Assembly (NCBI RefSeq): GCF_003315245.1 | Contig: NZ_QNRT01000002.1 | Location: forward strand, 301,245-365,244 | Length of the DNA: 64,000 bases | Direction: 5' to 3' | Source: Arenicella xantha | GTDB taxonomy: Bacteria > Pseudomonadota > Gammaproteobacteria > Arenicellales > Arenicellaceae | In this document: positions 54,805 through 63,754 of the stretch, in pieces | Position numbering within the stretch: position 1 is the stretch's first letter | Layout of the letters: each line of letters begins with the position of its first letter | The notes under the pieces: generated by a model | Told to the model about the DNA's origin: nothing | The model's database searches: none | What the model saw: the letters and a program-made list of their open reading frames with translations, nothing else | Position numbers and translations under genes: made by a program

Positions 54805-55249
54805 AATAGCCTCCCAATCGAGGGATTGGTCTTATAATTGTTGTGTGGTGTACGCCAAACTGAATTGTAATGTTCGTTAGACAACACAGTCCGGACACCA
54901 ATCATTATACTCAACTAAGCTGTTCCTACCATGTAAATTCAGCAAAATGAAACTTTCTTGCATGGCACAGCGAACAAGAGACGCATTATTTCGACATTAA
55001 CCGTCCAACTTTGATTGATAAAGTCGTAGCTTTGTAGTAAAAATGCCTGCTAATTTTTCAGGCGACGAGTTGCCACTTTGATTAATTCGCTTTATCGAGC
55101 ACAATTCTATTTGGGTTACTAATGGTCGGTTCAATGACCAGATGTGGCTTTTAGAGATTGCAAACATAGAGTAAACCTAAAAGTGCAGAATTCGGCATGC
55201 CCACGCCGAGCAACTCTTAACTCAACGCAAACTAACCAGTAGCAAGAAA
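54805..55249. other. Intergenic region upstream of dksA
   Basis: AT-rich with no coding potential and no strong motif. A short hairpin (GCCTG/CAGGC at 55045-55063) is the only visible structure. It should contain divergent promoters for dksA and the lipoprotein gene. Confidence 0.4.
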
Positions 55250-55702
55250 GTGACTAATAAAAAAGCGTCTACTGCCGCAGACCAGGCAGAAAATTTGATT
55301 CATGGCGTCGCTCCTTACCAAGAGAAAGCGAACGAAGAGTATATGAACCCGGAACAAGTTGAACACTTTCGGAATATATTACTGTCGTGGAAACGAAACT
55401 TGCTCGATGAAGTGTCTAGAACGATTCATTTAATGCAAGATGAAAACATCAATCATCCTGACCCTAACGATCGAGCAAGTCAGGAAACAGACATGTCGCT
55501 TGAGTTACGTAACCGCGACCGTGAACGTAAACTACTAAAGAAGATTGATCAAACCATCACGCGCGTCGATAACGATGACTACGGTTGGTGTGATCGATGT
55601 GGCATTGAAATTGGCATTCGTCGCCTAGAAGCACGACCAACTGCTGAGCTATGCGTTGACTGCAAGACACTCAATGAAATTAAAGAAAGGCAGATGATTT
55701 AG
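55250..55702 (+). CDS. dksA: RNA polymerase-binding transcription factor DksA
   Basis: A 150-residue DksA, the partner of ppGpp that enters the RNA polymerase secondary channel. The long coiled coil contains DPNDRASQETDMSLELRNRDRERKLLKKI, with acidic tip residues as in E. coli (D..DRA). The zinc finger is WCDRCGIEIGIRRLEARPTAELCVDCK. The start is GTG at 55250, with a weak ribosome site. A terminator lies at 55757-55788. A second, shorter DksA-like protein is encoded at 41998. Confidence 0.95.
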   Translation: MTNKKASTAADQAENLIHGVAPYQEKANEEYMNPEQVEHFRNILLSWKRNLLDEVSRTIHLMQDENINHPDPNDRASQETDMSLELRNRDRERKLLKKIDQTITRVDNDDYGWCDRCGIEIGIRRLEARPTAELCVDCKTLNEIKERQMI

Positions 55703-55756
55703 TCATCGGCGCATTCACGAAGCAAGAAAGCGCTCACCAGGTTGAGTTCACAATAT

Positions 55757-55788
55757 AAAAAGCCCGCTAAATATCTGCGGGCTTTTTT
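55757..55788 (+). terminator. Terminator of dksA
   Basis: An 11-bp perfect stem AAAAAGCCCGC/GCGGGCTTTTT with a 9-base loop is followed by a run of T. It lies 55 bases after the dksA stop and probably works in both directions, since A residues mirror it. Confidence 0.9.
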
Positions 55789-55855
55789 AATGATCAATCT
55801 AGCCTGCTTGTCATACAGCTAGTACCACACGTTTCAAGCAGGATTAACAGTGCAG

Positions 55856-57118
55856 CTATGATTTAACCAGCGAATCTGGGGTCGCCACATACTCCACGTA
55901 CGCGCCCTCCTCTAGCTCCCTTATCCACTGCTTATATTCACGGTCAGCTCGTTGTCGACGGAGAATTTGCTCAGCTCGGCCGCGAACCATCTGCTCAGTG
56001 ATGTTCTTTTTACGACGATCATCGGCTATTAGGATATGCATGCCAAACTGAGTCTCGATCGGCTGACTGACTTCACCTAAAGGGAGCTTTTGAAATGTTT
56101 CCTCAAACGCTGGCACCATCTCACCAGGTGAAACCCAACCCAAACTTCCTCCATTTGCAGCGGATACCGAATCGTCTGAATAAATGCGTGCTAGAGCAGA
56201 AAAGTCTTCTCCATTATTAATTCGTTGACGTAGATCAAACAGCTTCTTAGCGGCTTGCGATTTCGCTACCTTAGAATCAGACGAGATAAGAATGTGGCGA
56301 ACTTTAGTTTGAATAATCTCAGTTCTGTCGCCCTTCATATCGAGCAATTTGAGAATATGGTAACCATTCGCGGTTTCGAGAACCTGAGACACCTCTCCGA
56401 CCTGAACATCTTTGAGCGCGCTAACGTAGATTTCAGGTAACTGCCCAGTTGAGCGCCATCCAATCACACCACCTTCTTGCGCATCAGTCGCCTCAGAATA
56501 AGTGAGAACCGCTTGCTGAAAGCTTAGTCCGGTATCGATTTCATCTCGCACTTGGCGCGCAAGCTCTGCAGCGTTATCGCCGTTCTTAATCAATATGCGA
56601 GCAATCTGATATTCCGACGTATCAGCATCAAGATCATTCGCGGCTATAAACGTCTCTATTTCGTAATCCGGTACGATTACGCGCGAACGCGCATAGTAAT
56701 CGGTGAATCTTGAAATAACCATCGAGTCACGAACCGATTCTTGGAACATTCCAAAAGGTTGTCCTGCCGCGGAAATTTGTGCCTTTAATTCGGCTACCGT
56801 GGCGTTTTGCTGTGCAGCAAAACGCTCCATTGTGGCCTGCACCTCAGCATCACTCACCTCAATTCCGCGACGCTGCGCTTCCTGAACTTGCAAGCGATCG
56901 CTAACCATGGTCTCGAGCAATTGCTGGCTAAGCCCTGGAGGCGGTGTTTGCCCAGCAGCTTTAAGCTCATCCAAAACCGTCACCATACGATAATCGAACT
57001 CGGACTGCGTAATCACATCCTCATTAACAATTACCAATACGCGATCCGCGTATGAATGGGCCGTTAAGCTTGTTATTAAAGCAATGAAGGCGATTGCAGA
57101 CGCCAGTGATAATTTCAT
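55856..57118 (-). CDS. surA: Periplasmic chaperone and peptidyl-prolyl isomerase SurA
   Basis: A 420-residue SurA that escorts outer-membrane proteins. Signal peptide KLSLASAIAFIALITSLTAHSYA. The N-terminal chaperone domain (RVLVIVNEDVITQSEFDYRM) is followed by two parvulin PPIC domains: about 175-275 (YQIARILIKNG... EGGVIGWRSTGQLPE) and 285-385 (VRHILISSD... NGGSLGWVSPGEMVPAFEE). The start codon is ATG 57118 or 57127; I prefer the former, since it gives a normal signal peptide. It is 37 bases downstream of lptD, the order seen in most gammaproteobacteria. Confidence 0.95.
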   Translation of the reverse strand: MKLSLASAIAFIALITSLTAHSYADRVLVIVNEDVITQSEFDYRMVTVLDELKAAGQTPPPGLSQQLLETMVSDRLQVQEAQRRGIEVSDAEVQATMERFAAQQNATVAELKAQISAAGQPFGMFQESVRDSMVISRFTDYYARSRVIVPDYEIETFIAANDLDADTSEYQIARILIKNGDNAAELARQVRDEIDTGLSFQQAVLTYSEATDAQEGGVIGWRSTGQLPEIYVSALKDVQVGEVSQVLETANGYHILKLLDMKGDRTEIIQTKVRHILISSDSKVAKSQAAKKLFDLRQRINNGEDFSALARIYSDDSVSAANGGSLGWVSPGEMVPAFEETFQKLPLGEVSQPIETQFGMHILIADDRRKKNITEQMVRGRAEQILRRQRADREYKQWIRELEEGAYVEYVATPDSLVKS

Positions 57119-57164
57119 AATATTCAATGGTTTATTCCTAATGAGATGGCCAATTTAGCGGCAT

Positions 57165-59465
57165 CTATAGCCCGGTTCTAACGCGACCTAATGAGGTCAG
57201 CTCTAGTTCAACAAACACAGAGGTGCGTTTGTCTTCAATGTCCCGGTTATGTATTCGATCAGTTCCGATGAAGCGTAGTTTCCAGCAGCAAGCGTTGTAC
57301 TCAAGCCCAACGGTGGTCGCTAGACTCTCTTCATCTTCAACCGAGTAGCGTTCTTCACCAAAAAACTGCCAGCGATCAGAAATCGGCCAATTAGCCGACA
57401 CAGTCACTTGGTCAACAACTTGAGTGCCGAAGTCAGAGCGATAATACCCAACACTTACGTTCTTTCGATCATCATCGTCGGGTTGGTACGACACCGCAAA
57501 GCGAGCGGTTCTTAACTCACTCTCGTCATGATCATACTGAAGAAAAGTGTAAGTAGACCACGCACCGGCTGATTCCGTCCTCACCTCAGCAAGCAGATCT
57601 CCAAGACCACTTTCGATCGTTGCCGATGTGCTCGACAAGCCTTGCTCCAAGTCATCTAATATCACCAGCTGACCGACACTCGCTGTCAACCGTTGATCAC
57701 CAGACTCATTGTCAAGCATACGAGTGGTCACGCCAACAGTAACCTGATTGGTATCACCAACGCGGTCATCACCATAGAAGCGGTTTTCGCGAAATATATT
57801 GCTAAAATTATTCAACGAAACTTGACTGGTGTCGAACAGCGGAATGTCACTTTGATCCTCTTCCGGCGCGTACACGTAGTACAAGCGAGGTTCCAACGTT
57901 TGCAAAGCCGCATCACCAAACCAGCTAGTGTTACGTTCAAAAACCACACCAGAGTCTATACTAAAGATTGGTACCGCAAATGATGGGTTGTCTTCAACGC
58001 CAGCGTCAACATTGTCCAACTGATAGGAACGCGAATACAGAGAAACACGCGGTTTAACGTAACCCCAGATATTATCTAGCGGTAACTCCACATAGGGATT
58101 TAGCGAAGTTCGAGTACCTTCTATGCGCGAATCTGAACTGAAATTAGTATAGCTTGCGTCAAGTCCATAACGCATCCCCATAGGACCTTCAGGTAGGTTT
58201 GTGCGCATTCCGATCGAAGGTAGCCGCTCATACGGCTTAAACTGCTCCGAGATTCGATCGTCAATGATTTGATACTCGCTGGCGCGCGCGCCAATACGGA
58301 CATACTTTCCAGAATAGTTAAGTTGCACGTCACGCGGAACATACGTCGCCGAAAAGTAGCGGATATCATTTCTAAGATCATCAAAATAATCGATATCAGA
58401 AACGTCATTGTAATTAATCTGGCCAGATAAGCTATCGGTGAACTGTTGAGAGTGCTGGATCGTCAAAAGACTACGATCATCATCTATTTCAGCATCGGGA
58501 GTCCCAGCCAAGATGTTTCTTGCTTCGACTTCGCTTCGATAGAATTCGTCACCAGACATATTTTCACCGTATATATAAGTCGATGAACGTTGAGTCTGCA
58601 GGCGATACTCTAAGCCGACCTGAACACCACGATCGCTATAATAGCGAGGCGTAATAGTGGCATCTTGGTTTTTTGCTATGTTCCAATACCAAGGTAACTC
58701 GAATATGTTACCGGAGTCTGCATCGGAACCAAAGCCAGGCGTCAATAGACCAGTTTTACGCTCGTCATTGAGTGGAAACGATATATAAGGGGTATAGAAT
58801 ATCGGGATGCCTTGAAATCGCACCGTTGCGCCACGCGCTTTACCAACACCAGCAACGCGATCTAACTCTAAATCACGGGCACCGATCACTACGCTGTCAT
58901 CGCCTTCCGCACAGGTGGTGTATTTAGCATTCTCTAAACGTACTACGCCCTCACCTTCTAGATTAACCAGATCAGCGGTGCCACGAGATTCGATCTGAGC
59001 CGTATCGACCCCATCTTTTGACGTGAGCCCTTTAGATAATTTAAATTGCGCATTGGTCATGGAACCAATCTGTGTGGGCACATGCACATCAATGGAGTCA
59101 CTCGCTAAATAATCACCATTTTCGGAGATCATTTCAACGTTTCCATCAGCGACGACACGCTCACTTTCGCGATAATAACGCAGCTTATCAGCAACAATGG
59201 TTTGGCGCCCTTGTTGAACCTCCGCATCGCCCTCGAGCAACACTAAGTCCTGACCTTGAGCTTCAACCGAATCCGCCTCCAATGAAATCGGAAACTTGCC
59301 ATCAGCATTTTTGGCTAATTGCGGAGTTTCAAATTTCAGTTCTGACGGTTTGCAAATACAGTTACTCCCTTTGCATGCGGCCTGAGCAGTATTTGCCATC
59401 AGTAGTGACGCCGCAATACTCGCAAGCGCCAATCCGTGTTTCATTTGAAGTGATATTCGATTCAC
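57165..59465 (-). CDS. lptD: LPS-assembly protein LptD
   Basis: A 766-residue outer-membrane beta-barrel that inserts LPS into the outer leaflet with LptE. The signal peptide ends near AQAACKGSN. An OstA/LptA-like N-terminal domain carries ALEADSVEAQGQDLVLLEGDAEVQQGRQTIVADKL-type beta-jellyroll repeats, and the C-terminal LptD barrel follows. Cys residues near the N-terminus (CKGSNCIC) and the CC pair in NACCWKLRF close to the C-terminus match the conserved disulfide positions. Start: GTG 59465 has AAGG seven bases upstream; GTG 59471 and ATG 59444 are alternatives. Tandem 14-bp repeats lie upstream. Confidence 0.94.
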   Translation of the reverse strand: MNRISLQMKHGLALASIAASLLMANTAQAACKGSNCICKPSELKFETPQLAKNADGKFPISLEADSVEAQGQDLVLLEGDAEVQQGRQTIVADKLRYYRESERVVADGNVEMISENGDYLASDSIDVHVPTQIGSMTNAQFKLSKGLTSKDGVDTAQIESRGTADLVNLEGEGVVRLENAKYTTCAEGDDSVVIGARDLELDRVAGVGKARGATVRFQGIPIFYTPYISFPLNDERKTGLLTPGFGSDADSGNIFELPWYWNIAKNQDATITPRYYSDRGVQVGLEYRLQTQRSSTYIYGENMSGDEFYRSEVEARNILAGTPDAEIDDDRSLLTIQHSQQFTDSLSGQINYNDVSDIDYFDDLRNDIRYFSATYVPRDVQLNYSGKYVRIGARASEYQIIDDRISEQFKPYERLPSIGMRTNLPEGPMGMRYGLDASYTNFSSDSRIEGTRTSLNPYVELPLDNIWGYVKPRVSLYSRSYQLDNVDAGVEDNPSFAVPIFSIDSGVVFERNTSWFGDAALQTLEPRLYYVYAPEEDQSDIPLFDTSQVSLNNFSNIFRENRFYGDDRVGDTNQVTVGVTTRMLDNESGDQRLTASVGQLVILDDLEQGLSSTSATIESGLGDLLAEVRTESAGAWSTYTFLQYDHDESELRTARFAVSYQPDDDDRKNVSVGYYRSDFGTQVVDQVTVSANWPISDRWQFFGEERYSVEDEESLATTVGLEYNACCWKLRFIGTDRIHNRDIEDKRTSVFVELELTSLGRVRTGL

Positions 59466-59471
59466 TCGCAC

Positions 59472-59877
59472 ACCTTTTTATTAGTTGTAATTTAAACGCA
59501 GAACGTCGGAGCTATAGATCTTGGCAGTATAGATCTTGGCAAAAAGTCTAATCGACATGCTAACTCGACTTTTACTCGTTACACCGAAACCTAATACATG
59601 CAGTCATGGCAAACTGTGAACTACTTCACTCAACGAAGTAGATCCATAGTCACTAGCCGCGAACAACACAATCAATCCGCAGCTCGAACTGATCAAACAT
59701 CACCAATTCTGTATACTTGCTGGAACATATTATAGAGCAATACGAGCCGCACTGCTAAGCTACGATTAAGACCTTTTAATTAAAAACCGAATTAAAAATT
59801 TTAGCCCTTGCCTTTTCACGTTAAAGCGCTCTAACCTTCCGCAATTCACATTAGCTATCAACTAACCGTTACGTATT
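59472..59877. other. Divergent intergenic region lptD / amgK
   Basis: No gene is supported. It contains a tandem 14-bp repeat at 59513-59541 and a stem-loop CTACTTC/GAAGTAG at 59621-59641. No sigma-E promoter is evident. Confidence 0.45.
59513..59541. repeat. Tandem 14-bp repeat upstream of lptD
   Basis: TATAGATCTTGGCA occurs twice (59513-59526 and 59528-59541), separated by one base. It lies 48 bases before the lptD start. A 15-base period is one and a half helical turns. It could be a binding site or a recent slippage duplication. Confidence 0.6.
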
Positions 59878-60867
59878 TTGGATAAACGATACCAGCAAGC
59901 ACTAATCTGGCTACAGACCCAGCAATCAATGCCTGACGCGCGCCTATCGGTTGCCTCGGCTGACGCCAGCTTCCGGCGTTATTTTCGTGTACACACAGCC
60001 CAGCAAAGCTACATCTTAATGGATGCGCCGCCCGACAAAGAGAACTCCTCGTTATTTGTCACAATCGCCCAAGCGCTTAGCCGACTCGACGTTCACGCGC
60101 CAACCATTTACGCGGCCGACCTTGAACTAGGCTTTCTACTACTGGAAGATCTAGGCGACCGAACGTACCTTGACGAACTGAAGGACGAACCAAATAAGCT
60201 CTATTCTGATGCTCTCGCCGCGCTAGTGAAACTTCAACATGGGGAAATTAACTCCACCAACAACACTATCGAGACATATGATAAAAATCGCTTACAAAGT
60301 GAAATGGACTTATTTGAAGACTGGTTCATCAAACGTCACTTAGGCTTAAACTTACAGCCGGCGCAAGTTGCCACACTCGGCCGTATTCAACGCTATCTCA
60401 TCGACACTTGCTTAACCCAGCCACAAGTATGGGTTCATCGAGATTTTCATTCGAGAAACTTGATGATCACAGATCGCAACTCGCCGGGCGTAATTGATTT
60501 TCAAGACTTAGTCGTTGGGCCATTGGCGTATGATCTCGCCTCGATCTTCAAGGATTGCTACATTGCTTGGCCTCGCAGTCGCCAGCTAACGTGGCTCAGG
60601 GAGTATCAACAACTTGCCAACGATATGCTCGACCTACCGCAATTCAGCTTCGATGAATTAGTGAGATGGTATGACCTAACCGGCCTACAACGACACCTAA
60701 AAGTTTTGGGCATCTTCTGCCGATTGAACTATCGCGACAACAAACCCAATTATCTTAATGACTTACCAATGGTTGCCAATTATGTAATTGAAGTAATTGA
60801 TCTCTACCCCGAACTGCAAGAATTTGGTCTTCACTTTCGACCAATGATCGAGAGCGCTACCGCATGA
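59878..60867 (+). CDS. amgK: N-acetylmuramate/N-acetylglucosamine kinase AmgK
   Basis: A 329-residue APH-fold sugar kinase that phosphorylates the anomeric position of MurNAc in the peptidoglycan recycling bypass. N-terminal signature SADASFRRYFRV; catalytic loop VHRDFHSRNLMI, metal motif VIDFQDLVVGPLAYDLAS. The start codon is TTG at 59878, without a good ribosome site; ATG 59929 would remove conserved residues. It overlaps murU by four bases. The position next to lptD-surA is the same as in Pseudomonas. Confidence 0.9.
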   Translation: MDKRYQQALIWLQTQQSMPDARLSVASADASFRRYFRVHTAQQSYILMDAPPDKENSSLFVTIAQALSRLDVHAPTIYAADLELGFLLLEDLGDRTYLDELKDEPNKLYSDALAALVKLQHGEINSTNNTIETYDKNRLQSEMDLFEDWFIKRHLGLNLQPAQVATLGRIQRYLIDTCLTQPQVWVHRDFHSRNLMITDRNSPGVIDFQDLVVGPLAYDLASIFKDCYIAWPRSRQLTWLREYQQLANDMLDLPQFSFDELVRWYDLTGLQRHLKVLGIFCRLNYRDNKPNYLNDLPMVANYVIEVIDLYPELQEFGLHFRPMIESATA

Positions 60868-61571
60868 GTGACTATCTTGCTAAGGCCACCACCGTGGTTT
60901 TGCTAGCCGCCGGCCGCGGCGCGCGCATGCGACCTCTGACCGATACCACACCAAAACCGCTACTCACTGTCGGCCCGCGTACTTTAATCGAACACCATTT
61001 ATCTAAACTCGCGTCCTTAGGCTTTAAAAATGTGGTAATTAATACCGCGCATTTAGCGGAACAGTTTCCAGCAAAATTGGGCGACGGCGCGCAATACGGA
61101 CTATCAATACAATACTCGGACGAGTCGCAATTTGGCGCCTTAGAAACCGCGGGAGGACTTCAGCATGCAGTGCCGTTAATTCACAGCGATCCATTCTTGG
61201 TAATTAACAGCGACATCTGGACCGACTTCGACTTCACCGTGTTACTACGCCCGCTAGGTGTGCTGGGGCGGCTGGTGATGGTTAACAATCCGGCACACAA
61301 TCAACGCGGCGACTTTGTATTAAAGCAGGACGGCTATTTAGATGTGATGCCTGAGCACACTACCACAGGCCTCACCTTTAGCGGCATCGCGCTCTACCAC
61401 AAAGCGATGTTTGCGCCATTACCTCACGGCAAACAAGCCCTCGCTCCGCTTCTAAGAAACTGTATGAAAACGCAACAACTAGAAGGCATTCAACATACTG
61501 GAAAGTGGGTCGACGTTGGCACGCCTGAAAGACTCGAACAACTAAATCAAACTTACAAAATTCGCTACTAG
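60864..61571 (+). CDS. murU: N-acetylmuramate alpha-1-phosphate uridylyltransferase MurU
   Basis: A 235-residue sugar-nucleotide transferase that makes UDP-MurNAc from MurNAc-1-phosphate and UTP, following AmgK. NTP-binding signature LLAAGRGARMRPLTDTTPKPLL at the N-terminus, then INSDIWTDFDF with the metal-binding Asp and the C-terminal GKWVDVGTPERLEQLN. Together with AmgK it bypasses de novo MurNAc synthesis, giving partial fosfomycin insensitivity in bacteria that have it. Its 3' end overlaps lipB (convergent) by 30 bases. Confidence 0.93.
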   Translation: MSDYLAKATTVVLLAAGRGARMRPLTDTTPKPLLTVGPRTLIEHHLSKLASLGFKNVVINTAHLAEQFPAKLGDGAQYGLSIQYSDESQFGALETAGGLQHAVPLIHSDPFLVINSDIWTDFDFTVLLRPLGVLGRLVMVNNPAHNQRGDFVLKQDGYLDVMPEHTTTGLTFSGIALYHKAMFAPLPHGKQALAPLLRNCMKTQQLEGIQHTGKWVDVGTPERLEQLNQTYKIRY

Positions 61572-62207
61572 ATCAGCGCGAACCTTAGCCGCATCGAACT
61601 GTGGAACTAAATCGCTAAGTTGCGTCACTCGCAAACCCTGATAGCCACAGGGGTCAATATTAGTAAATGGACTTAAATCCAAATCAATATTTAGACTCAA
61701 ACCGTGGTAACTCCTACCGCGTCGAATACGCAAGCCTAACGCCGCTATTTTGGCTCCATCTACATACACACCAGGCGCATCCTGACGTCGCTCAGCAAGC
61801 ACCGACAACGACGCCAAAGTATCAATCACTGCTTGCTCCAAGCTAGCGACCAGCGTTTTTACCCCGAGACCTAACGGCTTTAAATGCAGCAATGGATATA
61901 AAATTAATTGCCCTGGGCCATGGTAAGTAATTTGTCCGCCACGATCCGTTTTTATAGTCGGAATATCGCTCGGCAACAAGGTCTGCAATTGGCATGCTGT
62001 TCCTTGAGTATATACTCGCTCATGTTCTAACAACCATATTTGGTCGTTATTGATATCATCGTCTACCGACTTAGAAACATGTTCAAGCATCGCTGAATGT
62101 GCATCCGAATAAGCAGACTGTGCGAACTCGCAAACTTCAATACTTCGCCCTGAACCAGTTTCAAGCAAGCGCGACGAACGTAGCTTGAGCGCAGACTCGA
62201 AATCCAT
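61542..62207 (-). CDS. lipB: Octanoyl-ACP:protein N-octanoyltransferase LipB
   Basis: A 221-residue LipB, which moves octanoyl from ACP to lipoyl domains. The motifs are RGGQITYHGPGQLILYPL, the catalytic Lys in GAKIAALGLRIRRGRSYHGL, and the catalytic Cys in NIDPCGYQGLRVTQL. The N-terminus has about 20 extra residues compared with the E. coli protein. It is downstream of ybeD, one base separating the genes, and overlaps murU at the 3' end. lipA is not in the window. Confidence 0.95.
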   Translation of the reverse strand: MDFESALKLRSSRLLETGSGRSIEVCEFAQSAYSDAHSAMLEHVSKSVDDDINNDQIWLLEHERVYTQGTACQLQTLLPSDIPTIKTDRGGQITYHGPGQLILYPLLHLKPLGLGVKTLVASLEQAVIDTLASLSVLAERRQDAPGVYVDGAKIAALGLRIRRGRSYHGLSLNIDLDLSPFTNIDPCGYQGLRVTQLSDLVPQFDAAKVRADLVANFVSLI

Positions 62208-62208
62208 A

Positions 62209-62514
62209 TTAAAGCGTCATCACAACGCGCGACGACTGGCTAATAAGCAGATAAATAGCCTCCAATTGCTCTCTATTTTGCAGCCGTACCACAGCAGTGA
62301 CCGATTCAAACTTACCGGTTCGACTCGTATTTGTACTCGTTTTGAGTAACGCATTATCATCGACCATCGGGGTAATCAAACCACGAATATAATCAGCCGC
62401 GGGTTGCTCATCTTGCGTGCGACACATCGCCTTGAAAGCAAAGTCACACGGGTATTCAATAAAATCAAAGCCATCTTTAGGCGTTGAGTCTGGAGAAGAA
62501 GGCACGTCACTCAT
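62209..62514 (-). CDS. ybeD: YbeD-like DUF493 protein
   Basis: A 101-residue protein of the DUF493 (YbeD) family. Conserved parts are FIEYPCDFAFKAMCRTQ and GKFESVTAVVRLQNREQLEAIY. Its function is unknown; the ACT-like fold may regulate lipoylation. It lies between dacA and lipB, the standard gene order of gammaproteobacteria. Confidence 0.93.
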   Translation of the reverse strand: MSDVPSSPDSTPKDGFDFIEYPCDFAFKAMCRTQDEQPAADYIRGLITPMVDDNALLKTSTNTSRTGKFESVTAVVRLQNREQLEAIYLLISQSSRVVMTL

Positions 62515-62559
62515 AACTGTTCTACAAATCGTCTGGTTAGTCTGAATTAATCTACCCGA

Positions 62560-63744
62560 TTAATCGGCCATCATTTGATGGATGCTGAGTTTAATCGAGT
62601 CAACCAACTGTTTCCACCAGCCAGCCTCATCAACCTGAGTTGCTGCCACCAGCGGCACTTCAGCTAGGGTTGTACCGCCTAACTGAACCGACGCAAGTCC
62701 AACACTTTGATCAGCAATAATTGGCGCCTCAAAATACGGACTGTATTGTAATGCTACAGTGACCTCTTTTTGCCTATTTTTCGGAACCACAAGATCAATG
62801 TTTGATGCGGCACGCATTTCTAACGAATCTGCTAGTCCGCCGTAAACCTTGGCACTAACCGCCCCTTCGTCAGAAACAGACACACGAACAGCGTCATAAG
62901 CGGCAAAACCGTAATTTAATAGCGCCAGCACCTGTTTCTCGCGTGTACGCTCACTTTCGGAACCGAGCACCACCGCAATCCAACGTTGACTGCCACGTTG
63001 AGCACTAGCGACTAAGCAGTACCCAGCGGCCTCAGTGTGCCCAGTTTTGAGACCATCAACACTATCGTCTTTCCATAACAGTCTGTTGCGATTCTTTTGA
63101 GTGATATTATTGTGTGTGTATTCCTTCTCAGAATACCAAGAGTAAAACTCTGGGAATTCGCGAATAATAGCCGCCGCTAAACGGGCGATATCATGTGCTG
63201 ACATAGCATGCCCTTCGGCCGGCAGACCTGAACTATTTTCAAAATGAGACTGCTGCAAGCCTAATTCGGCGGCAGCCTGATTCATCAACTGCGCAAATGC
63301 GTACTCAGTGCCACCAGCGTACTCAGCAAGCGCGATTGCCGCATCGTTTCCAGACTGAATAATCGTACTCTTTAAAAGATGCGCTAATTCAATTCGCGTG
63401 TTGACATCAGCAAACATCCGCGACCCTTCAGCACGCCAGGCATCTTCACTAATGGGGACTTGACTAGACAAACTGATATCGCCATCGCGCAATCTCTGAA
63501 ATACCACATAATTCATCATCAGCTTAGTGATGCTCGCCGGCGGCATAGGCTGATCGGCATTATGTCCAGTCACCACCGTGCCACTGTTCATTTCCATTAA
63601 AACCCACGCCTTGGCATCAAACTCTGGTGCTGGCAGGTTTGACGAAACGAGATTCGATTGCAACTCAAACGCCTTCGCAACGGGAATACAAACGAAGATC
63701 AAGGTAAAAAGTAAAGTTGAGCGTTTAATAGACATAGTAGACAT
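62560..63744 (-). CDS. dacA: D-alanyl-D-alanine carboxypeptidase (PBP5/6 type)
   Basis: A penicillin-binding protein of about 394 residues that trims pentapeptides in peptidoglycan. The signal peptide is SIKRSTLLFTLIFVCIPVAKA. Active-site motifs: SxxK in MPPASITKLMM, SGN in QSGNDAAIALAEY, and KTG in VDGLKTGHTEAAGYC. The C-terminal PBP5 domain is followed by an amphipathic helix WWKQLVDSIKLSIHQMM that anchors it to the membrane. ATG 63744 (or 63735) fits the signal peptide; the frame opens at 63795 but the extra residues are not a signal. It is 10 bases after the mltB-like gene. Confidence 0.93.
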   Translation of the reverse strand: MSTMSIKRSTLLFTLIFVCIPVAKAFELQSNLVSSNLPAPEFDAKAWVLMEMNSGTVVTGHNADQPMPPASITKLMMNYVVFQRLRDGDISLSSQVPISEDAWRAEGSRMFADVNTRIELAHLLKSTIIQSGNDAAIALAEYAGGTEYAFAQLMNQAAAELGLQQSHFENSSGLPAEGHAMSAHDIARLAAAIIREFPEFYSWYSEKEYTHNNITQKNRNRLLWKDDSVDGLKTGHTEAAGYCLVASAQRGSQRWIAVVLGSESERTREKQVLALLNYGFAAYDAVRVSVSDEGAVSAKVYGGLADSLEMRAASNIDLVVPKNRQKEVTVALQYSPYFEAPIIADQSVGLASVQLGGTTLAEVPLVAATQVDEAGWWKQLVDSIKLSIHQMMAD

Positions 63745-63754
63745 CAAATAGGGA

